Shown piece after piece: positions 1 through 4,498 of a DNA stretch of 7,198 nt; the first letter of the stretch is position 1; each line of letters begins with the position of its first letter. The stretch spans positions 1 to 7,198 of the forward strand of contig CAJXGR010000157.1 in NCBI GenBank assembly GCA_913053665.1, given 5' to 3'. Both the position numbers and the translations under genes were made by a program. The DNA is from an uncultured Spirochaetia bacterium (GTDB lineage: Bacteria > Spirochaetota > UBA6919). Under the pieces are notes generated by a model that had not been told where the DNA came from, ran no database searches, and was given only the letters and a program-made list of their open reading frames with translations.

Positions 1-75
1 AGATGTAACAGTTTTGAATTAAATCGTAACCTACTTAATAATATTTTCAATGATATAAATGAGGTGCTTAGATGA
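1..75 (+). CDS. 3' end of an upstream gene (partial, unidentified)
   Basis: Frame 1 is open from the first base and ends at TGA 73-75, giving the C-terminal 24 residues of something whose body lies outside the window (ending ...NDINEVLR). The stop overlaps the start of the next LRR gene as ATGA (72-75), the usual signature of translational coupling, and the SD of that LRR gene (GAGGTG, 61-66) lies inside this frame. The tail is polar and amphipathic, with alternating Leu/Ile and Asn/Asp/Glu, as expected for a C-terminal helix. Too little is present to name a family. An open frame of 24 codons in AT-rich DNA could be chance, so the call rests mainly on the ATGA junction. Confidence 0.45.
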   Translation, partial: RCNSFELNRNLLNNIFNDINEVLR

Positions 76-491
76 GCACATATTACAGTATAGAAAGGGC
101 TTTACAAAATTCTATAGCAGATGTTACTATCCTTTATTTAAGTAATAACCAGTTGAAGACAGTGCCCGAGGAGTTGGCCAATCTCAAGGCTTTGACTTAT
201 CTTAATTTAAGTGGGAACCAACTGAAAGTAGTGCCCAAGGAACTGTGCAATCTCAAGGCTTTGACTTATCTTGATTTAAGTGATAACAAACTGAAAGTAG
301 TGCCCAAGGAACTGTGCAATCTCAAGGCTTTGACTGAGCTTGATTTAGGTTATAATCAACTGAAAGTAGTGCCCGATGAGCTGGGTAATCTCACGAATTT
401 GGTAATGTTTTATTTAGAGCAGAATCAGTTAAACCATGGCGAGCAAGAAAAGGTCAGAGAACTATTACCAAATTGTGAGATTTACTTTTAA
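72..491 (+). CDS. Small leucine-rich-repeat protein (LRR paralogue 1)
   Basis: This 139-aa protein is made almost entirely of leucine-rich repeats. A short N-terminal cap (about residues 1-19, with YSIERALQ) is followed by five repeats of exactly 23 residues whose conserved Asn fall at 26, 49, 72, 95 and 118, in the pattern LxxLxLxxNxL followed by a (V/L)P(x)EL segment. A C-terminal cap ends with a KVRELLPNC-type helix common in short bacterial LRR proteins. There is no signal peptide or membrane segment, so it is probably cytoplasmic. The family mediates protein-protein contacts; no partner can be read from the sequence. The start is supported by GAGGTG five bases upstream, and the ATG overlaps the preceding stop. 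It is paralogous to the LRR gene at 999-1484, sharing the same caps and repeat framework. Confidence 0.9.
   Translation: MSTYYSIERALQNSIADVTILYLSNNQLKTVPEELANLKALTYLNLSGNQLKVVPKELCNLKALTYLDLSDNKLKVVPKELCNLKALTELDLGYNQLKVVPDELGNLTNLVMFYLEQNQLNHGEQEKVRELLPNCEIYF
147..422 (+). repeat. 69-bp coding repeat array (4 full LRR units) in LRR paralogue 1
   Basis: Four in-frame 69-bp units start at the conserved Asn codons 147, 216, 285 and 354. A block reading caatctcaaggctttgac recurs with few changes, and adjacent units are close to identical outside a handful of codons. The same block recurs in the second LRR gene, so units have been duplicated or exchanged between the two genes recently. Confidence 0.85.
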
Positions 492-506
492 GGTTCGGAT
501 ATAAAC

Positions 507-818
507 ATGCTTATTTATAGAGTCATGAACCTAGAAGAGTTTGACGAGACGATGAAGTATAAATCATTTTCTTTTCTTAAAAGATTTAAGTGGTTTTCTG
601 TGGATATAATCTGGATAAGGAATAGAGTCAGGGATGGCAGATTCAATAATTCTAATTTTAAAAAAGATAGATATAAGCATTTACTTTATTTTGACATAGA
701 TGATAATGAACTACAATATTTCACAAAAGTTGGTCATCACGAGTTGATGCTGGACAGGAGAAGATCTCATAATGTTGGGATTAAATTTATTAAGGAGTTA
801 AAAAATGAGAGAATTTAG
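507..818 (+). CDS. Hypothetical basic protein, 103 aa, unrecognised
   Basis: I do not recognise this protein with confidence. It is a soluble, mixed alpha/beta-looking sequence opening with a hydrophobic strand containing YR (residues 4-5), then a basic aromatic segment RFKWFS (26-31), an HLLYFDI strand (58-64), a KVGHHELMLDRRR segment (74-86) and a Lys-rich end. No signal peptide or membrane segment is visible. The order Tyr-Arg, aromatic-Ser, Glu loosely recalls the R-S-E layout of small ADP-ribosyltransferase folds, but that is speculation. It lies 15 nt after the first LRR gene, has only a weak SD (GGA seven bases before the ATG), and its 3' end overlaps the next gene by 14 nt and carries that gene's SD. 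Coupling in an operon is therefore likely. An alternative ATG at 525 has no better SD. Confidence 0.7.
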   Translation: MLIYRVMNLEEFDETMKYKSFSFLKRFKWFSVDIIWIRNRVRDGRFNNSNFKKDRYKHLLYFDIDDNELQYFTKVGHHELMLDRRRSHNVGIKFIKELKNERI

Positions 819-987
819 TCAATATTATTGTTTAGAATGCAATCAGAAAACTGTCTATTATCATGACCGCACAGAACAGGGCCACGGGAATTGTTATGAT
901 TATGAAGTCTGTGGATTATGCTGGGAAGATCATGACTGCAATCCTGAAAGTGTTCATTTTGATGGGATGTTTGCTAAATTAAAGTAA
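805..987 (+). CDS. Small cysteine-rich protein, CPCC-like zinc-binding candidate
   Basis: This 60-aa acidic protein has two CxxC knuckles, C9-x2-C12 and C36-x2-C39. Between and after them lie His20, His27, Cys30, His43 and Cys45. Spacing and context (YEVCGLCWED) resemble the cysteine-rich CPCC family, whose second motif is typically of the form YEICPVCFWEDD. Here the first motif reads CLEC instead of CPCC, so membership is an inference from memory of the family. A single structural zinc bound by the two CxxC pairs is the simplest reading; the extra Cys/His could form a second site. The start is well supported by AAGGAG seven bases before the ATG, lying inside the previous gene (14-nt overlap). 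The molecular function of such proteins is not known to me. Confidence 0.75.
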   Translation: MREFSQYYCLECNQKTVYYHDRTEQGHGNCYDYEVCGLCWEDHDCNPESVHFDGMFAKLK

Positions 988-998
988 GGGGGGTGATG

Positions 999-1484
999 AT
1001 GATTTGTTATAGTGTAGAAGAGGCTTTACAAGAGCCTATAGAAGATGTTACTTATCTTTATTTATGTAATAACCAACTGGAGACCGTACCTAAAGAGTTG
1101 GGTAATCTTAAGGCTTTGGGTGGGCTTTATTTAAGTGATAACCAATTGGAGACCGTACCTAAGGAGTTTGGCAATCTTAAGGCTTTGACTGAGCTTAATT
1201 TAAGTTATAACCAACTGAAGACAGTGCCCAAGGAGCTGGGCCATCTCAAGGCTTTGACTTCCCTTTATTTATATAAGAACCAACTGAAGACAGTGCCTAA
1301 GGAGCTGGCCAATCTCAAGGCTTTGACTATCCTTGATTTAAGATATAACCAACTGAAGAGTCTGCCTAAGGAGCTGGGCAATCTCAAGGCTTTGAAATCG
1401 CTTAACTTAAAAGGTAATCCTTTAAGCGATAAGGAGAAAAAGAGAATCAAGAAGCTTTTGCCTGAGTGTGATATTCTCTTTTAG
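999..1484 (+). CDS. Small leucine-rich-repeat protein (LRR paralogue 2)
   Basis: This is a second short LRR protein (161 aa from ATG 999) with the same architecture as the one at 72-491. It has an N-terminal cap with YSVEEALQ, then repeats of exactly 23 residues with conserved Asn at 25, 48, 71, 94, 117 and 140, and a C-terminal cap with a KRIKKLLPEC helix. It carries one more repeat than its paralogue. Three starts are possible in a row: GTG 993, ATG 996 and ATG 999. The SD AAGGGGGG (986-993) overlaps the GTG and leaves 5 nt before ATG 999, which I prefer. Alignment of the N-terminal cap with the paralogue would equally allow ATG 996. The SD begins within the stop codon of the cysteine-rich gene, so the two are coupled. 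Probable role: protein-binding scaffold, partner unknown. Confidence 0.88.
   Translation: MICYSVEEALQEPIEDVTYLYLCNNQLETVPKELGNLKALGGLYLSDNQLETVPKEFGNLKALTELNLSYNQLKTVPKELGHLKALTSLYLYKNQLKTVPKELANLKALTILDLRYNQLKSLPKELGNLKALKSLNLKGNPLSDKEKKRIKKLLPECDILF
1071..1415 (+). repeat. 69-bp coding repeat array (5 full LRR units) in LRR paralogue 2
   Basis: Five in-frame 69-bp units start at 1071, 1140, 1209, 1278 and 1347, and a shortened sixth starts at 1416. The last three full units share long identical tracts with each other and with the other LRR gene (aatctcaaggctttga recurs). The first two differ more, for example gagaccgtacctaa in place of aagacagtgcctaa, which suggests at least two ages of duplication. 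Confidence 0.85.
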
Positions 1485-1531
1485 GTATACGGGAGGATTC
1501 AGGCTTCATCACTTAGGGTTCCATGAATCGT

Positions 1532-1610
1532 CACTAGGCTAGTGAGGTCACACCACTAGCCTAGTGAGGTCGCGCCACTAGCCTAGTGAGGTCTCGTCAC
1601 TAGGCTAGTG
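1532..1610. repeat. Four 13-bp CTAG palindromes at exact 22-bp spacing
   Basis: Perfect 6+1+6 palindromes lie at 1532-1544, 1554-1566, 1576-1588 and 1598-1610: CACTAGGCTAGTG, CACTAGCCTAGTG, CACTAGCCTAGTG and CACTAGGCTAGTG. The 9-bp spacers all begin AGGTC and end in variable bases. Because the central bases run G-C-C-G, copy 1 is the exact reverse complement of copy 2, and copy 3 of copy 4. One extra pair each (T1531:A1567 and A1589:T1597) gives two 14-bp stems. A decayed fifth unit may sit in phase at 1510 (CACTTAGG, then spacer ending TCGT). The array lies between convergent transcripts. It could be an operator array, a structured 3' end or a repeat family; the sequence alone does not decide. 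Confidence 0.9.
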
Positions 1611-1620
1611 TTCCCATCTA

Positions 1621-1644
1621 GGGGTGAACTCGTGTGTTCACCTT
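1621..1644. repeat. REP-like hairpin A
   Basis: GGTGAAC (1623-1629) pairs with GTTCACC (1636-1642) over a 6-nt loop, and two G-T pairs can extend it outward to 1621 and 1644. The TTTCC after it is too short for a convincing terminator on the plus strand. Its layout (GGGG stem, loop with CGTG) matches the neighbouring hairpin at 1652-1673, so the two look like members of one family of intergenic palindromes. It may help end the LRR-operon transcript. Confidence 0.6.
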
Positions 1645-1651
1645 TCCACAA

Positions 1652-1673
1652 GGGCAGACACGTGGGTCTGCCC
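1652..1673. repeat. REP-like hairpin B (possible weak bidirectional terminator)
   Basis: GGGCAGAC (1652-1659) pairs with GTCTGCCC (1666-1673), an 8-bp GC-rich stem over loop ACGTGG. The form resembles REP-type palindromes of the kind mobilised by RAYT transposases in many bacteria (known class; membership is my inference). No U-tract follows on either strand, so any role as a factor-independent terminator for hisF or the LRR operon would be weak. Confidence 0.6.
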
Positions 1674-1714
1674 CTCAGGCTTGAGTATAATGATTCCTTT
1701 ATCGGCGAGGCTGT

Positions 1715-2473
1715 CTAGGACTTAACGGGGATCTTATTCTCTCTGAGGTAGTCTCTAACTTCCTGGATGGAGATTTCCCTAAAGTGGAAGATGGATGCCG
1801 CTAAGACAGCCGACGCTTTCCCCTTCGTGAAGCCTTCCAGAAGATGCCTCTTTTCGCCCACTCCCCCTGAAGCAATCACAGGGATACTTACAGCATCCGA
1901 AACCCTTTGTGTCAGCTCAAGGTCATAGCCCTGTCGTGTGCCATCCCGATCCATACTGGTCAGCATGATCTCGCCAGCCCCTAATTCCTCCACACGTTTG
2001 GCCCATTCCAGGGCATCAAGGCCTGTGTTCTCACGCCCCCCTTTCACATAGACGTCAAAGCTTCCTTTATTATTACTCTTAGCGTCAATGGACACCACAA
2101 TGCATTGACTCCCAAAAACCCTCGCTCCATCCCTTACGATCTCAGGGTTCTTAACGGCCGCCGAATTGAGAGACACCTTGTCAGCCCCCGCTTTCACCAT
2201 CCGTATCATGTCTTCGACTGTTCGTAAGCCCCCCCCAATGGTAAAGGGCGTGTAGATATTGTCTGCAACGTTCCTCGCCATGTCATATATAATGTCCCGC
2301 CTGTCTGAGCTGGCCGTTATATCCAAAAAGATGATCTCATCCGCCCCCTCTCCGTCGTAATACATGGCGTTCTCAAGGGGATCCCCTGCATCCACAAGGT
2401 TCACAAAGTTCACACCCTTCACAACTCTTCCTTGATCAATATCCAGACATGGGATAATTCGTTTAGCCAGCAT
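1715..2473 (-). CDS. hisF: Imidazole glycerol phosphate synthase, cyclase subunit HisF
   Basis: HisF uses ammonia supplied by HisH to convert PRFAR into imidazole glycerol phosphate and AICAR, step 5 of histidine synthesis, in the cytoplasm. The protein is a full-length 252-aa (beta/alpha)8 barrel. It opens RIIPCLDIDQGRVVKG with the catalytic Asp11, and the second catalytic Asp130 is in VVSIDAK. Phosphate-binding glycine motifs appear at FTIGGGLR (about 77-84) and IASGGVG. The ATG at 2473 overlaps the end of hisA by 11 nt and is preceded by GAGGTGATCC (2474-2483), a 10-base match to the 16S anti-SD, which implies strong independent reinitiation. It is the last gene of the block; hisI/hisE, usually next, is absent and repeats follow instead. 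Confidence 0.97.
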   Translation of the reverse strand: MLAKRIIPCLDIDQGRVVKGVNFVNLVDAGDPLENAMYYDGEGADEIIFLDITASSDRRDIIYDMARNVADNIYTPFTIGGGLRTVEDMIRMVKAGADKVSLNSAAVKNPEIVRDGARVFGSQCIVVSIDAKSNNKGSFDVYVKGGRENTGLDALEWAKRVEELGAGEIMLTSMDRDGTRQGYDLELTQRVSDAVSIPVIASGGVGEKRHLLEGFTKGKASAVLAASIFHFREISIQEVRDYLRENKIPVKS

Positions 2474-3191
2474 GGATCACCTCTAAGCCTTCCTTTAAGT
2501 CTAAGGTATTCTCATAAAGTGACTTGCCTGCGATCACCCCCACGAGCCCGTTAGCCTTGAGTGGTAAAAGCTTTTTAATATCATCGATAGTGCTCACTCC
2601 CCCTGAAGCAATGATCGGCATTCTTATGTTCTCTAAGGCCCTTTGATAGAAGTCTTTACTGATCCCACTCAACATGCCGTCCCTGGATATATCCGTGATG
2701 ATCAGCTCCTTCACTCCATAGTCCTTGATCTCAGAGGCGAAGTCATAGAAATGGCTCTTGGTGACATCCTTCCAGCCGTGTATAGCAACACAGTCGTTTA
2801 ACACGTCCATCCCCACAATGATCGACCCAGGAAAGGCTGTGCAGGCGTCCTTAAGAAAGTCTCTATCCTTGTAAGCCGCACTCCCAATGATAATCCTCTT
2901 GATCCCGATCTCAATGTACTGCTCAATGGTCTTCATATCCCGAATCCCTCCACCAAGCTCAATGTCAATGGTGAGGGCTTCTCTGATTTGCTGAATGAGT
3001 GCGAGGTTCTTGGGTGTCCCTTGAAAGGCTCCGTCTAAATCTACTACGTGGAGGAGTTTAGCCCCTTCCTTTTCCCAGTGCTTGGCTTGTTCTACGGGTG
3101 ACTCGGAATAAACCGTTTCCTGGTTTGGGTCTCCCTTTACTAAACGGACACAACGCCCCTCTTTGATGTCAACGGCTGGTATGATGAGCAC
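2463..3191 (-). CDS. hisA: ProFAR isomerase HisA
   Basis: HisA, a cytoplasmic enzyme, opens the ribose ring of ProFAR to give PRFAR (step 4), which is handed to HisHF encoded by the neighbouring genes. The 242-aa protein is a standard-length (beta/alpha)8 barrel. LIIPAVDIKEGRCVRL carries the catalytic Asp8, and IVGMDV carries the second Asp129. ELGGGIRD and IASGGVS are the phosphate-binding loops, and TDISRDGMLSG is a typical family motif. The frame is open further upstream (ATG 3305), but those 38 extra residues are not HisA-like and lie inside hisH. GTG 3191 is the right start because GGAG (3198-3201) sits 6 nt before it and the protein then begins as the family does. It overlaps the end of hisH by 23 nt and the start of hisF by 11 nt. 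Confidence 0.96.
   Translation of the reverse strand: MLIIPAVDIKEGRCVRLVKGDPNQETVYSESPVEQAKHWEKEGAKLLHVVDLDGAFQGTPKNLALIQQIREALTIDIELGGGIRDMKTIEQYIEIGIKRIIIGSAAYKDRDFLKDACTAFPGSIIVGMDVLNDCVAIHGWKDVTKSHFYDFASEIKDYGVKELIITDISRDGMLSGISKDFYQRALENIRMPIIASGGVSTIDDIKKLLPLKANGLVGVIAGKSLYENTLDLKEGLEVIHAG
2474..2483 (-). promoter_or_regulatory. Extended Shine-Dalgarno site of hisF
   Basis: On the minus strand GAGGTGATCC lies directly before the hisF ATG and matches ten consecutive bases of the complement of the common 16S 3' tail (GGATCACCTC). The GAGG core is 6 nt from the start. It lies within the last codons of hisA and fixes the hisF start. Confidence 0.85.
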
Positions 3192-3789
3192 AGAGTTCTC
3201 CAAAGTTCTTAATGACTTCCAGGCCGATCTTTTGGCTTTTTTCAGGGTGAAACTGAGTGGCATAGATGTTTTCGTGTTCAATCGCCGACGTGAAGTCAAT
3301 GCCATAGTGACTTGTCGTGGTTGTGACCGATGGGTCTTCTGGAGTCACATAGTAGGAGTGGACAAAGTAAAAGTAAGACTCATCGGGGATTCCCTTGAAC
3401 AGCCTCGACTCTTTCTTAAACTCCGCCTGATTCCAGCCGATATGGGGGACCTTTTCGTCAATATCAAAACGGGTTACACGACCTTTCAACACACCCATAC
3501 CCTTCTGGTCACCAAACTCATCACTTTCTTCAAAGATCAACTGCAAGCCAAGGCATATCCCCAGAAAAGGCTTTTTGGAAGCGATATAATCCCGAATGTA
3601 ACTTGTAAAGCCTTTCTCATTAAGGCTATCCATAGAGTCGCCAAAAGCTCCGACTCCGGGAAGGACCAAGCCGCTAAGATCCTTTATGGACTTAGGTTGA
3701 TCAATGATCTCTGCTTGATAGCCAAAGTTCATAAAGGATTTGACTACATTGTTAAGGTTGCCTCGTCCGTAGTCAATGATTTGAATCAT
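3169..3789 (-). CDS. hisH: Imidazole glycerol phosphate synthase, glutamine amidotransferase subunit HisH
   Basis: HisH hydrolyses glutamine and channels ammonia to HisF, with which it forms the IGP synthase heterodimer. The 206-aa class I glutamine amidotransferase shows the nucleophile Cys79 in GICLGLQL, and His181 and Glu183 of the triad in QFHPEKS. Other HisH hallmarks are IIDYGRGNLNNV at the start, LPGVGAFG (about 43-50), the PHIGWN motif (115-120) and FVHSYY (142-147). The length is normal. Its ATG follows directly on the hisB stop (TAG-ATG, no gap), with AAAGGA about 9 nt upstream inside hisB, so translation is probably coupled. The 3' end overlaps the hisA start, which keeps production of the subunits linked. 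Confidence 0.97.
   Translation of the reverse strand: MIQIIDYGRGNLNNVVKSFMNFGYQAEIIDQPKSIKDLSGLVLPGVGAFGDSMDSLNEKGFTSYIRDYIASKKPFLGICLGLQLIFEESDEFGDQKGMGVLKGRVTRFDIDEKVPHIGWNQAEFKKESRLFKGIPDESYFYFVHSYYVTPEDPSVTTTTSHYGIDFTSAIEHENIYATQFHPEKSQKIGLEVIKNFGELCAHHTSR
3198..3201 (-). promoter_or_regulatory. Shine-Dalgarno core that decides the hisA GTG start
   Basis: On the minus strand GGAG is followed by AACTCT and then GTG at 3191. This spacing is ideal, whereas the upstream ATG at 3305 lies in the middle of hisH and would add a non-homologous extension. Confidence 0.75.
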
Positions 3790-4377
3790 CTATATTATTC
3801 CTTTAGTGGACAGGACGCCTTTTATATGTGGGTCAATGGATACAGCCTCTTTTAGGGCATGCCCGAAGGATTTAAAGATCCCTTCCGCCATGTGGTGGAG
3901 GTTCTCACCATAAGGCACGTTAATATGGAGTGTGATCCCGGCATTCAGTGTGAGGGCACGAAAAAACTCCTTGATCAGTTCCACATCAAAGTCCCCAATC
4001 TTCTCAGTGCTTAGTGGTGTGTGGTACACTAAGTGAGGACGGTTACTCAAATCAAGAGCCACATTTGCCAAGGCTTCCTCCATGGGGAGGGAGAAATGAC
4101 CGTATCGCCGGATTCCTTTCCTGTCTCCCAAGGCTTCTTTGAGGGCCTCACCTAAGGAAATGCCTATATCTTCAACGGAGTGGTGCCCATCGATCTCTAA
4201 GTCCCCTGTGCATTTCAGTTTCAGACATAGCCTCCCGTGTTTCACCACGTGGGAGAGCATATGGTCAAGAAAAGGAATCCCACTATCGATGTTGCTTTCT
4301 TCGTTGGATTCCAGGATGAGCTCCAGTGAAATGTCTGTTTCAAGGGTCTTTCTATGGATTTTGGCTTGTCGCGTCAC
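3790..4377 (-). CDS. hisB: Imidazoleglycerol-phosphate dehydratase HisB
   Basis: HisB is the Mn-dependent dehydratase that turns IGP into imidazole acetol phosphate (step 6). The 195-aa protein is the monofunctional type with no phosphatase domain fused. Metal-binding motifs are DGHHSVEDIGI (HHxxED) and GENLHHMAEGIFKSFG (HHxxE), and the GIPFLDHML signature is present near residues 33-41. It starts with GTG at 4377; the family start MTRQA(x)I(x)R(x)T(x)ET fits exactly, although the SD is weak (GAG about 7 nt before). It is the first gene of the block: a promoter lies just upstream, and the next gene upstream is an unrelated transporter rather than hisD or hisG. hisH follows with no gap. Confidence 0.97.
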   Translation of the reverse strand: MTRQAKIHRKTLETDISLELILESNEESNIDSGIPFLDHMLSHVVKHGRLCLKLKCTGDLEIDGHHSVEDIGISLGEALKEALGDRKGIRRYGHFSLPMEEALANVALDLSNRPHLVYHTPLSTEKIGDFDVELIKEFFRALTLNAGITLHINVPYGENLHHMAEGIFKSFGHALKEAVSIDPHIKGVLSTKGII

Positions 4378-4407
4378 GTTTTACTCGATGTATTTACTTA
4401 ATGATTT

Positions 4408-4436
4408 AAAATAACGTTTTTCTCTTATGAAGTCAA
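4408..4436 (-). promoter_or_regulatory. Predicted sigma-A-type promoter for hisBHAF
   Basis: On the minus strand TTGACT (4431-4436) is separated by exactly 17 bp from TATTTT (4408-4413), matching the consensus at 5 of 6 and 4 of 6 positions. Initiation about 7 nt downstream would leave a leader of only some 25 nt before the hisB GTG. That is too short for a T-box or peptide attenuator, so any control would have to act on initiation. Confidence 0.55.
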
Positions 4437-4468
4437 ATACTATTCACTAAAAGGCTTTTCAAGGGCAA

Positions 4469-4487
4469 ATAAGATGAAGCGTCTTAT
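4469..4487 (-). terminator. Weak hairpin after the symporter gene
   Basis: ATAAGA and TCTTAT form a 6-bp, AT-rich stem with a 7-nt loop about 12 nt past the symporter stop. Only a short T run follows on the minus strand, so it is at best a poor terminator and read-through into hisB is possible. Confidence 0.25.
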
Positions 4488-4498
4488 GAATCATCCTC

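Noticed and set aside
14..42. Promoter TTGAAT-N17-AATAAT before the first LRR gene
   Set aside because: It matches reasonably, but it lies within an open upstream frame in AT-rich DNA where such matches are frequent, and the ATGA junction already explains expression from upstream.
1265..1450. Minus-strand frame opposite the second LRR gene
   Set aside because: It is an antisense shadow produced by the repeated LRR sequence.
1532..1610. CRISPR array
   Set aside because: The repeats are 13 bp, the spacers are 9 bp and largely shared between units, and there are no cas genes.
3192..3305. 38-residue N-terminal extension of HisA
   Set aside because: It lies inside hisH, is not HisA-like, and a perfectly spaced SD points to GTG 3191.
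3163..3855. A 230-codon plus-strand open frame opposite hisH
   Set aside because: It is antisense to hisH, which has all catalytic residues. The translated product looks like low-complexity shadow sequence with no family features and no SD.
4139..4414. Plus-strand frame opposite hisB
   Set aside because: Shadow of a well-supported gene; it also crosses the predicted hisB promoter and has no recognisable features.
4378..4498. T-box or attenuator leader before hisB
   Set aside because: The predicted leader is only about 25 nt and no specifier stem, T-box motif or His-rich leader peptide is visible.
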